A program made the position numbers and the translations under genes. The notes below the pieces were generated by a model. The model was not told the DNA's origin. It saw only the letters and a program-made list of their open reading frames with translations, and did not search any database. Below, in pieces: positions 34,751-43,517 of a stretch of 64,000 bases of DNA (position 1 is its first letter; every line of letters begins with the position of its first letter). This DNA is from Kamptonema formosum PCC 10802. GTDB lineage: Bacteria; Cyanobacteriota; Cyanobacteriia; Cyanobacteriales; Oscillatoriaceae. Where the stretch lies: the NCBI RefSeq assembly GCF_000332335.1, contig NZ_KB235950.1:197927-261926 (forward strand), in the 5' to 3' direction.

Positions 34751-35797
34751 ATGAAAGTAGCAAGAGAAAATCTGGCTTGGCAAAAACACCAAAAGCAAGT
34801 CCCAACCGTAGACGATCCAGGCGGCAAATTGTGGGGATGCTTCCGCAGCTGTTTTCTACAGAGTGCGGCTCCGTACACCGAAGGGATTGCCTATAAAATC
34901 TTAAAAAACGACCTGGGTATGGAGCTGCGGGAAGCACCGGGGCATACTTCCTGTGGGGCGATTGGATATCACGGGGATGTCTCCAACCTGGAAACGCAAA
35001 TGGTGGTGGCGGCGCGGAATTTTTCCGTAGCTCATCACGAACTGGGTGTGGATAATCTGTTCTCCTTCTGTGTCACCTCTTTTGCCAACTACACGGAAGT
35101 GATTAAACTCTGGGAAGAAGAACCGGAGTTGCGGGAATACACGGAAAAAACTTTAAAAGAAACTACGGGAAGAGAGTTCTGGATTCCTCACGTCTCGGGG
35201 GGCAGACCTTCTGTTGTCCACGCTTCCGATGTTTTCTTTGCCAACCGGCATAAACTGGCGGCAAAAGCCAAGTACAGCCTCAAGGGAGTTAAGGCGGTAG
35301 ATCACATCGGATGCCACTACGGAAAAATCTTTCCTGGTGAAGCAATGGGTGGGGCGGAGTTCCCGCAAGTGTTAGTGGGGCTGCTGGAAGCTTTCGGTGC
35401 GGAAATTGTTGACTATCCTGAACGCCGGCACTGCTGCGGGATGGGTTTCCGCCAGTGCGCTTTCCCAGAAAACCGCGACTACACCGCGAGTAGCGTGTAC
35501 AAGAAATTAAAGAGTCTGAAAGAAGCGCACCCTGACTGCAATCTGATCCTCACCAACTGTCCGGGATGTACGGTGTTTCTGGATGCCGAGCAAGGAACCA
35601 TTAAAGAGGTGCTGGAAGAAGAGTTCAACGTCAGCATCCTTGACTACGCGCAACTGACTGGAGTGCTGTTGGGCTATGACCCCTTTAAGGATTGCGGGCT
35701 GAATGCAAAAGCTGTGCCGGTCGAGCCTTTGCTGGATAAAATCGGCATCCCCTATGACAAATCCAAGACGGCAGAAGAACGCAGAAGACCTTTTTAG
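34751..35797 (+). CDS. hdrB1: sHdr complex subunit HdrB1-like (CCG domain protein)
   Basis: The protein has 348 residues, 21 bp after hdrC1. The C-terminal CCG motif is intact: Cys188, Cys228-Cys229 (RHCCGMGF), Cys270-x2-Cys273 (NCPGC). The N-terminal one is degenerate: Cys30/Cys34 and Ser67-Cys68 (HTSCGAIG), with FCVTS (Cys107, Ser110) where CxxC is expected. One non-cubane cluster can therefore probably be bound. HdrB subunits perform disulfide/persulfide chemistry in heterodisulfide reductases. Confidence 0.83.
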   Translation: MKVARENLAWQKHQKQVPTVDDPGGKLWGCFRSCFLQSAAPYTEGIAYKILKNDLGMELREAPGHTSCGAIGYHGDVSNLETQMVVAARNFSVAHHELGVDNLFSFCVTSFANYTEVIKLWEEEPELREYTEKTLKETTGREFWIPHVSGGRPSVVHASDVFFANRHKLAAKAKYSLKGVKAVDHIGCHYGKIFPGEAMGGAEFPQVLVGLLEAFGAEIVDYPERRHCCGMGFRQCAFPENRDYTASSVYKKLKSLKEAHPDCNLILTNCPGCTVFLDAEQGTIKEVLEEEFNVSILDYAQLTGVLLGYDPFKDCGLNAKAVPVEPLLDKIGIPYDKSKTAEERRRPF

Positions 35798-35804
35798 GTC
35801 AGGA

Positions 35805-35826
35805 GGGGCAATTGATGAATTGCCCC
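35805..35826 (+). other. perfect hairpin between hdrB1 and hdrA
   Basis: The arms are GGGGCAATT and AATTGCCCC with loop GATG. There is no T-run after it, so it is more likely an mRNA-processing or stability element than a terminator. It could adjust the C1B1 : A C2 B2 ratio. Confidence 0.5.
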
Positions 35827-35875
35827 CACCGGTCACACTACCGGAAGCAGCAAAGAAACGTTAAAGGTAAAAAAA

Positions 35876-36940
35876 ATGAACAAAAAAGTAGTGGTAATTG
35901 GTGGCGGGCCTGCTGGCATGGCGGCGGCGGGAAAACTGCAGGATTTTGGATTCGATGTGGTTTTGATTGAGAAACAAGCAGAAGTGGGGGGGCATTTAAA
36001 CAAATGGTATAAAGTTTTTCCTGACTTTACTGATGCGTCTGAGATTATCGCCAATCTTAAGGCGGGTTTGGGGAAGACCCGAATTTTAAGTAATGCTACG
36101 GTGACTCGAATTGAAGGAGCCGCACCTAATTTTCAAGTCACCACATCGACGGGGGAAAAAATTGATGCGTCTGCGATTCTGGTGGCCACTGGATTTAAGC
36201 ATTTTGATGCGGCCTTTAAAGAGGAGTATGGATACGGGATTTACGATAATTCCATCACCTCGGTAGAGCTGGATGCGATGCTGAAGGCGCAAAGTGTTAA
36301 AACCCGAGCCGGTAAACTGCCGAAAAAAGTGGCGATGGTTCACTGTGTCGGCTCTCGCGATGAGAAAGTGAACAATAATTACTGTTCGCGAGTCTGCTGC
36401 ACCAATGCCATTAAGGTGGCGATTGAAATTAAAGAGCTGATTCCCGACTGTGAAATTTACTGCCTCTACATGGATATTCGGGTTTTCGGTCGCGGCTATG
36501 AGGAACTTTACCGAACCTCTCAGGAAAAATATGGCGTGCAGTTTATCCGGGGCCGGCTTTCTGAGGCGGGTGAGAAAACTGATGGCAGTTTATTGCTGCG
36601 GTTAGAAGATACCTTAACGGCAAAACCCATGCGGCTGAGTGTTGACCTGTTGGTTTTGATGGTGGGGATGGAGGGGAATGCGGAGCTATCAGAGGTGGCC
36701 GGTTTAACCGTTGGCTGCGACCGCTTCTACAGCACCGCTCACCAGCAATATTCTAATAATGCTTCTGCCAAAAAAGGTATTTTTCTGGCGGGGACGGCAA
36801 CAGGGCCAAAAGCAATTGTGGAATCCATTACGGATGGGCGCTCGGCGGCGGCGGAAATTGCCGGTTTTCTCGCAAGTACGGCAGCCGGTTTTCCAAATGG
36901 GCAGCCAGCAATCGCTACAGTGGCAGCATCGCTTAAGTGA
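35876..36940 (+). CDS. hdrA: sHdr complex subunit HdrA-like flavoprotein
   Basis: The protein has 354 residues, the short form typical of the sulfur-oxidising system rather than archaeal HdrA of more than 600. The FAD motif is VVIGGGPAGMAAAGKL. The cysteine cluster Cys157...Cys170-x3-Cys174-Cys175 (HCVGSRDE / NYCSRVCCTNAIK) matches the unusual HdrA [4Fe-4S] site. The C-terminal GIFLAGTATGPKAIVESI motif closes the flavin fold. It is the central electron hub of the complex. Its stop codon is shared with the GTG/ATG region of hdrC2. Confidence 0.88.
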   Translation: MNKKVVVIGGGPAGMAAAGKLQDFGFDVVLIEKQAEVGGHLNKWYKVFPDFTDASEIIANLKAGLGKTRILSNATVTRIEGAAPNFQVTTSTGEKIDASAILVATGFKHFDAAFKEEYGYGIYDNSITSVELDAMLKAQSVKTRAGKLPKKVAMVHCVGSRDEKVNNNYCSRVCCTNAIKVAIEIKELIPDCEIYCLYMDIRVFGRGYEELYRTSQEKYGVQFIRGRLSEAGEKTDGSLLLRLEDTLTAKPMRLSVDLLVLMVGMEGNAELSEVAGLTVGCDRFYSTAHQQYSNNASAKKGIFLAGTATGPKAIVESITDGRSAAAEIAGFLASTAAGFPNGQPAIATVAASLK

Positions 36941-36951
36941 GGTCTAGAGCA

Positions 36952-37539
36952 ATGGCAGTAAAACCTAAAAAATGTTTTTTCGGGCTGAAAGTAGATCGCC
37001 AGCTTGATGGCGACAAAATGAACTCGGACTTTCTGAAGAAAGTCCTAGCTGAGGGGGGGGAGGGTGCGGCGATCGCCGCCTGCATGCAGTGCGGCACCTG
37101 TAGCGGTGGCTGCACTAATATTGACCTGATGGATATGTCCCCCAGAACCCTAGTTTTAATGGTGCAAAGAGGGGAGTGGGAAAAAGTCCTCAAAAGTAAT
37201 GCCCTGTGGTTGTGTAGCTCCTGCTACATCTGCACGTCCAGATGTCCGCGCGGGGTGCGTCCTTCGGATGTGATTGAGGCGGTGAAGGCGATTGCGATTC
37301 GAGAGGGAATCGAGAACGACTCTACCCGGTTCAATCAGATATTTGTGGAGCTGGTTCAGAAACGAGGCATCCTCTTTGAACCCGAGCTGATGCAGAAGTA
37401 TGGCGGTTTGAAAGCCATGATCGAACAAGCAGAATTGGGAGTTAAATTAGTGATCAAGGGCAAGATGTCGCCCCTTCCTGCCAAAGTTAAAGACCCGAAA
37501 GCCTTTAGTGAAGCCTTAGAAAAAGCGAAAAAACAATGA
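36952..37539 (+). CDS. hdrC2: sHdr complex subunit HdrC2-like
   Basis: The protein has 195 residues from ATG 36952. GAGG lies 8-9 nt upstream, and an in-frame GTG at 36937 overlaps the hdrA stop. The cluster motifs are Cys44-47-50-54 (CMQCGTCSGGC) and Cys88-91-94-98 (CSSCYICTSRC), followed by PRGVRPSDVIEAVK. The 3' end overlaps hdrB2 by ATGA. It has the standard HdrC length, shorter than HdrC1. Confidence 0.87.
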   Translation: MAVKPKKCFFGLKVDRQLDGDKMNSDFLKKVLAEGGEGAAIAACMQCGTCSGGCTNIDLMDMSPRTLVLMVQRGEWEKVLKSNALWLCSSCYICTSRCPRGVRPSDVIEAVKAIAIREGIENDSTRFNQIFVELVQKRGILFEPELMQKYGGLKAMIEQAELGVKLVIKGKMSPLPAKVKDPKAFSEALEKAKKQ

Positions 37540-38402
37540 AATACTCTTACTATCCGGGATGCAGCCTGCACACGACTGCCAAGGAGTTTGATATCTCCAC
37601 CAAAGTCGTGATGCGCGAACTGGGAATCGAGCTAGAGGAACTGAAGGACTGGTCCTGCTGTGGTGGTTCCGTAGCAGCTGGGGTTTCTCACGATGTCGGC
37701 ATGGCTTTGGCTGCCAGAAATGTCGCCCTGGCGCAAAAGCAAAATCTCGACCTTTTGGCGTCTTGTTCCGGGTGCTACAACAAATCGGCCCGGGCTGTAA
37801 AGGCATTAGAAAATCAAACTGAAAAAGAGAGAATTACGGCGATTCTATCGGAAATGGGCGTATCTGTTTCTGACTGCAATATCCGAGTCAGAAATGTTGT
37901 GGATGTGCTGGTTAACGATGTGGATATTGCCTCGCGAGTCAAAAAGCCATTAACCGGTCTGAAAGTGGCCTGTTATTATGGCTGTCTGCTGACTCGACCG
38001 GCAGATATCACGGGATGGGACTCGCCGGTGTTTCCCACGTCGATGGATAGATTGGCTGAGATTTGTGGGGCAGATGTGGTTGATTTCCGGTCAAAAACCA
38101 AATGCTGCGGCGGGCCAATTCTGGTATCCAAGCAAGATGTGGCCTTTGACCTGACGAAGAAACTCTTGGATGAGGCCAAGTCCCTGGGAGCGGATTGCAT
38201 CGTTTTGGCGTGTCCGCTGTGCGACACTAACCTGGAGTTGCGCCAGTCAGATATCGAGAAGAAATACGGCGTTTCTTACAATCTGCCGATCCTCTATATC
38301 ACAGAAATCATCGGACTGGCGTTAGGAATGAAACCGGGAAAGCTGGGGATGAACAAGCACATCGTCTCGCCCAAACCTGTTTTGGCTAAATTGGGGATTT
38401 AA
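37536..38402 (+). CDS. hdrB2: sHdr complex subunit HdrB2-like with two intact CCG motifs
   Basis: The protein has 288 residues and starts inside the hdrC2 stop (ATGA). Both cysteine-rich motifs are complete: Cys9 / Cys41-Cys42 / Cys77-x2-Cys80, and Cys150 / Cys190-Cys191 / Cys226-x2-Cys229. These ligate two non-cubane [4Fe-4S] clusters that are the active site in HdrB. The gene order C1-B1-A-C2-B2 is the core order of the sHdr operon of chemolithotrophic sulfur oxidisers. The usual lipoate-binding protein gene is not seen nearby. Confidence 0.88.
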   Translation: MKYSYYPGCSLHTTAKEFDISTKVVMRELGIELEELKDWSCCGGSVAAGVSHDVGMALAARNVALAQKQNLDLLASCSGCYNKSARAVKALENQTEKERITAILSEMGVSVSDCNIRVRNVVDVLVNDVDIASRVKKPLTGLKVACYYGCLLTRPADITGWDSPVFPTSMDRLAEICGADVVDFRSKTKCCGGPILVSKQDVAFDLTKKLLDEAKSLGADCIVLACPLCDTNLELRQSDIEKKYGVSYNLPILYITEIIGLALGMKPGKLGMNKHIVSPKPVLAKLGI

Positions 38403-38502
38403 TCGGAAATAGATGAATGTGCTTCCTGTCCGCATGGCCTAGCAATTAGGCGAATTAAGTCGCTCCACTTCGGGGAAATATTATTAATTAAGGAAAATCA
38501 CA

Positions 38503-39036
38503 ATGGACAGCAGCCTTCCGCTCGAAAACCCTTCCATGTCCCGCCGGCAGTTACTCAATTTTCTGACTGGGGCAGTCGTTGCTTCCACTGCCGGTGCCGC
38601 ACTATACCCCGTCGCCAAATATTTTATCCCCCCAGCAGAAACCAGCGAAGGGGGAGCAGTCATCGCCAAAGATATCTTGGGCAAACCCATTCCCGCCGGC
38701 CAAATTTTAGCCGAACCTGCCGGCACTCGCGCCCTCGTTGCGGGGTTAGCCGGTGAGCCGACTTATTTAACCGTCAGACAGGACGGGACTTTAGACACTG
38801 CGGGAATTGTAGATAACTGCACCCATTTAGGCTGCACATTTCCCTGGAACGAAACTGACCAGCAATTTCAATGTCCCTGTCACGGTTCTCGCTACAGTGC
38901 CGACGGTTCTGTATTGCGCGGACCGGCACCTCTCCCTCTCAAGTTAGTTCGCGTTTCTGTTAAAGATAATGCGATTTTGATTTCTCCCTGGACAGAGATT
39001 GACCCCCGCACCGGGGAAACCCCTTGGTGGGTTTAA
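38503..39036 (+). CDS. petC: Rieske [2Fe-2S] protein of the cytochrome b6f type (PetC paralogue)
   Basis: The protein has 177 residues. A Tat-like N-terminal anchor (SRRQLLNFLTGAVVAST) and one membrane segment are followed by the Rieske domain with Cys106-x-His108 (CTHLGC) and Cys124-x-Cys126-His127 (CPCHGS). It ends EIDPRTGETPWWV, typical of PetC. No petA partner is adjacent, so this is probably an alternative Rieske subunit used with the sulfide/low-oxygen module. Being 100 bp after hdrB2, it could be read through from that operon. Confidence 0.88.
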   Translation: MDSSLPLENPSMSRRQLLNFLTGAVVASTAGAALYPVAKYFIPPAETSEGGAVIAKDILGKPIPAGQILAEPAGTRALVAGLAGEPTYLTVRQDGTLDTAGIVDNCTHLGCTFPWNETDQQFQCPCHGSRYSADGSVLRGPAPLPLKLVRVSVKDNAILISPWTEIDPRTGETPWWV

Positions 39037-39074
39037 TAGCGTGTTTATAAAGTAATTGTTAAGCCTGTAAGGCG

Positions 39075-39107
39075 AGAAACCGGGTTTCTTCAAGAAACCC
39101 GGTTTCT
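39075..39107. terminator. hairpin after petC
   Basis: AGAAACCGGGTTTCTT and AAGAAACCCGGTTTCT form a perfect 15-bp-arm palindrome 38 bp after the petC stop, in the dispersed palindrome family. Between petC (+) and acsF (-) it could terminate either. Confidence 0.6.
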
Positions 39108-39207
39108 CTGAGCTTAACTTTTTCTTTGTAAATGAGTTTTTAGAGATCAATGAAGCGTTCGCCCCACCGTAACCTGCAACAGCGAGCGCCTCAACTCTTC
39201 TACCGCT

Positions 39208-40281
39208 TTACCGCACTGTTCCCCGCAGCGCTTCGGCATCAATCCCTTTGATCAGATAAATCCGCAGGAGATGACCGACAATGGACAGCTGCATCGGTAA
39301 CTTGCGCAACGCCTTCACCCACTTGGGCTGAGAGCTGCGGTCGATTTCAGACATTTGCAAATTGAGTTCGGAACAGCGATGCAAGCGCTCGAAAAACTCC
39401 GGATGTTCCGTGTCCAGAACAGACGGGAAAGCGCGGGCTGCAGTTTCGTTAGTTTTGCGAATCACTTCCGCATCAAAATCCGTGGGGTCTATTCCCAGCA
39501 CGCGATAAAAGCCCGTCCGTTCGTGTACGGTTAGCGTGTGGGTGGCGAAGACAGTCAGCAGGAAAAACCGGCTCCACAACCGGGATTGCCAGGTTTTCCA
39601 GAGTTTGGTTTGCGAGCGCAGCAGTACCTTAAAAACATCCCCGTGCCGGTTTTCGTCCTGGCACCAACTTTCAAAATAGCGGAACAGTGGGTAAAACTGA
39701 TTTTCGGGATGTTTTTCCAGATGCCGGTAAATGATGATATAACGCCAGTAGCCAATTTTCTCTGACAGGTAGACCGTGTAAATCACCCACTCGATCGGGA
39801 AGAAAGTATAGACCCGATGCTTAGTCAGGTAGCCCAGATCCATCGTACAGCCAAAATCGCTCATCGCTTTATTTAGGAAGCCGGCATGGCGGGCTTCATC
39901 CCGCGCCATCAGGCTAAACATCTCTGCGAGGAGGGGGCTGCGATCCTTCAGCTTGCGCGACAGTTCTTTAAACAGCAGAAAGCCCGAAAACTCGGACACG
40001 CAGGAGCGCTCCAAGTAATCGATAAATGCCTGTCGGGCTTCTCCTGTAAGCTGATCCCAGGAACCCTCGAACGCCTCATCGCGCACGAAGTGGTGCCGGT
40101 TGTAATCGGCCCGCATCTCGTCCAGCATGGTCTGGAACTCAGTCTCCTGCGCCGACAAGTCCAGCTTGGCCGTCGTTTCAAAGTCCGTTGTGTAAAACCG
40201 AGGCGTGAGGATGTTTTCCTTGATGGCCTTCGTCTTGACTTCCCCCATCTCCAGAGCGGGCTTCGGCGGAGAATTAACCAT
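39208..40281 (-). CDS. acsF: Mg-protoporphyrin IX monomethyl ester oxidative cyclase
   Basis: The protein has 357 residues with the diiron ExxH motifs DEARHAGF and DENRHGDVF. The N-terminus (LTPRFYTTDFETTAKLD) is characteristic. It forms ring E of chlorophyll using O2. Placement next to heme oxygenase and hemN mirrors the chlAII-ho2-hemN low-oxygen cluster known in Synechocystis, so this is probably the second, low-oxygen paralogue. It is divergently transcribed from heme oxygenase. Confidence 0.93.
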   Translation of the reverse strand: MVNSPPKPALEMGEVKTKAIKENILTPRFYTTDFETTAKLDLSAQETEFQTMLDEMRADYNRHHFVRDEAFEGSWDQLTGEARQAFIDYLERSCVSEFSGFLLFKELSRKLKDRSPLLAEMFSLMARDEARHAGFLNKAMSDFGCTMDLGYLTKHRVYTFFPIEWVIYTVYLSEKIGYWRYIIIYRHLEKHPENQFYPLFRYFESWCQDENRHGDVFKVLLRSQTKLWKTWQSRLWSRFFLLTVFATHTLTVHERTGFYRVLGIDPTDFDAEVIRKTNETAARAFPSVLDTEHPEFFERLHRCSELNLQMSEIDRSSQPKWVKALRKLPMQLSIVGHLLRIYLIKGIDAEALRGTVR

Positions 40282-40981
40282 AGGTCGAACTCTTCATAAC
40301 TCAATAGTGTTTAAGTTATACGGCTTCCCGGCGCTTGTCAATACCTGTTACCGAAAAAGTTCTATCAATTTTCTCTCGCATATGCCTTGCGCAAAAGCGC
40401 AAAGTGTGATATTGCCTGCGGCGAGCCGGCGTTCCAGAAACTCGGTTTCTTCAAAAACCGGGTTTCTTGCCCCCGGCTTGCCGAAGTGTGCGAATCCCTT
40501 TCAGGGACTGAAATCCAGGGCACCGGCCCAGCCGCTCCGCCCCTGGGGGGCACGCACTCTATATATATGTGTGGGTCTGTGTGTGGGCCGTCGGGCTCCA
40601 CTGTCCCGCTGTCCAGCCGGGAGGACAGGCGGTTCCGTGCGGGCGCGTACTGAGGGAACGCCGGTCCTCCGTCCACTCCCTAAGTGGCTCCTGCGATAAC
40701 AGCTGTTCCTTAGTATATAGAGAATCTCAGGCGTGCTTACGCTACAGGTAGGGTAAGCGGCCCACTAAACCCCTACAGATGGTGGGCGCGGAATCGGGGA
40801 CAGACCCCGCCCCAAAAATTAGTGTTAAGTTATGCAAACTTTTTTTCCATGAATCTCTCCATAGCTGTACAGTTATGGAACCAGGACAGTTAAGGCGTTG
40901 CCGCGCCCGAAGGACAGCACCGCTGATGGCCCTAACCGGCACCGCCCAGACCACCATTTCTCAGGAATGAGGTAATTTGAC
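40282..40981. promoter_or_regulatory. divergent acsF / heme oxygenase control region
   Basis: Near acsF is a pair ATAACT (40297-40302) and AGTTAT (40315-40320). A member of the GAAACCGGGTTTC family lies at 40437-40468. A CTGAAATCCAGG sequence at 40508-40519 is the reverse complement of the CCTGGATTTCAG core of the tauE/hdr upstream element. Before heme oxygenase there is a near-perfect palindrome CCATAGCTGTACAGTTATGG (about 40858-40877). This could be the site of a ChlR-like oxygen-responsive MarR regulator or a variant of the island operator. Confidence 0.45.
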
Positions 40982-41731
40982 ATGAGCCAGGATCTAGCCA
41001 ACCGCCTGCGAGAAGGCACCCAGCACTCTCACACCGCCGCAGAAAACACCGCATATATGAAGTGTTTCCTGAAAGGCATTGTTGAGTGGGAGCCATTCCG
41101 GAAGTTGCTAGCTAATCTGTATTTTGTCTACAGCACGCTGGAAGAATCGCTGCGCCGGCACCAGGATAATCCCGCAGTGGGCCCGCTCTATTTTTCCGAG
41201 CTAAACCGCACGGCAAATCTGGAGAAAGATTTAGAATTTTACTACGGTGAAAACTGGCGCGAACAAATTGCTCCCTTGCCAGCCGGTCAGATTTACGTCG
41301 ATCGCCTTAACGAAATCGCCAATACCGATCCAGCCCTCCTGATCGCTCACGCCTACACCCGCTACATGGGCGATCTGTCCGGCGGTCAGGCTTTGAAAAA
41401 CATTATTCGCTCCGCACTGAATTTACCCCCAGATCGAGGGACAGGACTGCATGAATTCGACCAAATTCCCACACCAGAAGCGAGACGGGCATTTAAGGAA
41501 ACCTACCGTCTAGCGCTCAACTCCCTACCCTTTGACGAGGCAACGATTCAGCGCATCGTAGACGAGGCCAATTATGCCTTTAAACTGAATCGCGATGTCA
41601 TGCACGATCTAGAAGACGATGTAAAAGCGGCCATTGGCGACCATGTATTTGATTTGCTCACCCGTCAGGATAAACCGGGCAGCACAGAGGGAAGGCCGAA
41701 TCGCTCCGCAAGCGAAGTCGCAGCGATTTAA
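40982..41731 (+). CDS. ho: heme oxygenase (biliverdin-producing)
   Basis: The protein has 249 residues. The proximal heme ligand is predicted as His17 in the N-terminal SHTAAE. The distal-helix motif is YMGDLSGGQALKN. It opens heme to biliverdin for phycobilin synthesis. Its neighbourhood (acsF divergent, hemN downstream) marks it as the HO2-like low-oxygen form. AATGAGGTAATTTGAC precedes the ATG. Confidence 0.92.
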   Translation: MSQDLANRLREGTQHSHTAAENTAYMKCFLKGIVEWEPFRKLLANLYFVYSTLEESLRRHQDNPAVGPLYFSELNRTANLEKDLEFYYGENWREQIAPLPAGQIYVDRLNEIANTDPALLIAHAYTRYMGDLSGGQALKNIIRSALNLPPDRGTGLHEFDQIPTPEARRAFKETYRLALNSLPFDEATIQRIVDEANYAFKLNRDVMHDLEDDVKAAIGDHVFDLLTRQDKPGSTEGRPNRSASEVAAI

Positions 41732-41764
41732 TATAGCATTTGACTCTATTCGTTTGACTTAAGT

Positions 41765-41830
41765 TAGGACGTAGGACAGGCGTCTCGCCTGTCCTCGCCT
41801 GTCCTCGCCTGTCCTCGCCTGTCCCCCTAC
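41765..41830. repeat. 10-bp tandem repeat between ho and hemN
   Basis: GACAGGCGTCTCGCCTGTC is a hairpin. It is followed by three or four more CTCGCCTGTC units. The spacer of 174 bp may weaken but need not break co-transcription. Confidence 0.75.
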
Positions 41831-41905
41831 TAGCAAGTGAGATGCCCTGTCCATTACTGACTGTCTCTGGCTAGAGAACCACTTACCAACTCAAAAGGGA
41901 ACGAC

Positions 41906-43303
41906 ATGATCTTTTCGCTTCCAGCCGTTCAATTTGACTCAAAATTGCTCCGCAAGTACGACCAAGCCGTCCCGCGCTACACCAGCTACCCACCGGCGAC
42001 AGAGTTGAAACCGGAGTTTGAATTAGTCGATTTCAGGGCGGCGATTGCAGTAGGCAACTATAAAAAAACGCCACTCTCTCTCTACTGCCATATCCCCTTT
42101 TGCGAAACGGCTTGTTATTTCTGCGGTTGCAATACCGTTATTACCCAGCGAAAAGAAGTAGCCGATCCCTATCTGCAGTATACTGCCCGTCACATTCGGC
42201 AGCTAGCTGAGCTCATTGATAGGGACCGCCCAATCCACCAGATGCACTGGGGCGGCGGAACCCCGAACTACCTCTCCCTCAAGCAAGTGGAAAACTTATG
42301 GGGAGCCATCAACCGGCATTTTCGCTTCGCTCCCAACGCTGAAATTTCCCTGGAGGTCAACCCCCGCTTTCTGGATCGGAACTACATTCTCTTTTTGAAA
42401 GATTTAGGATTTAACCGCATTAGTTTTGGCATTCAAGACTTTAACCCCCAAGTCCAGGAATCGATTAACCGCATTCAGCCAGAAGCCCTGCTGTTTAATG
42501 TCATGGACTGGATGCGAGAAGCTGGATTTGAGAGTGTCAATGTTGACCTGATTTATGGGCTGCCCTTTCAAACCCTGAACACGTTCCGCGACACCATCCA
42601 CAAAACCATCAAACTCGACCCAGACCGGATTGCCGTCTTCAATTTTGCCTATGTGCCCTGGTCCAAACCCGTACAGCGCCGGCTCCCCCAAGAAGCGCTT
42701 CCCAAAGGGCCAGAAAAACTCGATATTTTGCAAATGGCCATTGAAGACCTGAGTGAAAACGGCTATCAGTTTATTGGCATGGATCATTTCGCCAAACCCA
42801 ACGATGAGCTAGCCATCGCTCAGCGGGAAGGACAGCTGCACCGCAACTTCCAGGGATACACCACCCAACCGGAATCCGAGCTGATTGGATTTGGCGTCAC
42901 CTCCATCAGCATGCTGCATGATGTCTACGTTCAAAACCACAAGCGGTTGAAAGACTTCTATCAAGCCATTGATGCGGGAGATTTACCCATTGAGCGAGGG
43001 GTGAGTCTCAGCCAAGAGGACGTGATTCGGCGAACAGCCATTATGGAATTAATGTGCCAGTTCCAACTGTGCAAAAATGAGTTCGAGTCCAAATACCATC
43101 TCAGCTTCGACCGGGATTTCGACGAATATTTTGCCGCCGAGCACTTTGAGTTGAAGAAGCTGGAAGCAGATGGGCTGCTCCGCCTCTCTCACAATCGCAT
43201 TCAGGTCACTCCCGCCGGACGCTTGTTAATCCGCAATATCGCTGCCGTTTTTGATACCTATCTCCACCAGAAAACAGCTACCAATTTCTCCAGAGCCATT
43301 TAA
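41906..43303 (+). CDS. hemN: oxygen-independent coproporphyrinogen III dehydrogenase
   Basis: The protein has 465 residues. The radical SAM motif Cys66-x3-Cys70-x2-Cys73 is in HIPFCETACYFCGCN. The MHWGGGTPNYL motif binds SAM. It makes protoporphyrinogen without O2, complementing oxygen-dependent HemF. The TAA stop coincides with the left terminal repeat of a MITE-like element. Confidence 0.94.
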   Translation: MIFSLPAVQFDSKLLRKYDQAVPRYTSYPPATELKPEFELVDFRAAIAVGNYKKTPLSLYCHIPFCETACYFCGCNTVITQRKEVADPYLQYTARHIRQLAELIDRDRPIHQMHWGGGTPNYLSLKQVENLWGAINRHFRFAPNAEISLEVNPRFLDRNYILFLKDLGFNRISFGIQDFNPQVQESINRIQPEALLFNVMDWMREAGFESVNVDLIYGLPFQTLNTFRDTIHKTIKLDPDRIAVFNFAYVPWSKPVQRRLPQEALPKGPEKLDILQMAIEDLSENGYQFIGMDHFAKPNDELAIAQREGQLHRNFQGYTTQPESELIGFGVTSISMLHDVYVQNHKRLKDFYQAIDAGDLPIERGVSLSQEDVIRRTAIMELMCQFQLCKNEFESKYHLSFDRDFDEYFAAEHFELKKLEADGLLRLSHNRIQVTPAGRLLIRNIAAVFDTYLHQKTATNFSRAI

Positions 43304-43443
43304 TATCATGTCCGGTAGCACCGCTGTTGTGCGCAAGGGGTAGGGGCAGGTTTATTCCTCTTCTGTTCTGTGCCAGAAATATCTTGGCAGAACCCGCCCC
43401 TACAAGGTAGGGTATACAAAACCCATGCAAGCGGACATGATAT
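43303..43443. mobile_element. 141-bp MITE-like element with perfect 12-bp terminal inverted repeats
   Basis: The left end is ATATCATGTCCG (43303-43314) and the right end is CGGACATGATAT (43432-43443). Inside is a second inverted pair, GGGGCAGGTT (about 43344) and AACCCGCCCC (about 43391). The last base of the hemN TAA stop is the first base of the element. It sits between hemN and the bchE-like gene, 74 bp from the latter's ATG. Confidence 0.75.
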
Positions 43444-43517
43444 AAGACCCCGCAACGAGTTTTGAGACAGCCTAGCCACTCACTGTAAATAAGTGTAAAT
43501 AAGGAGGAAGGCCAACG

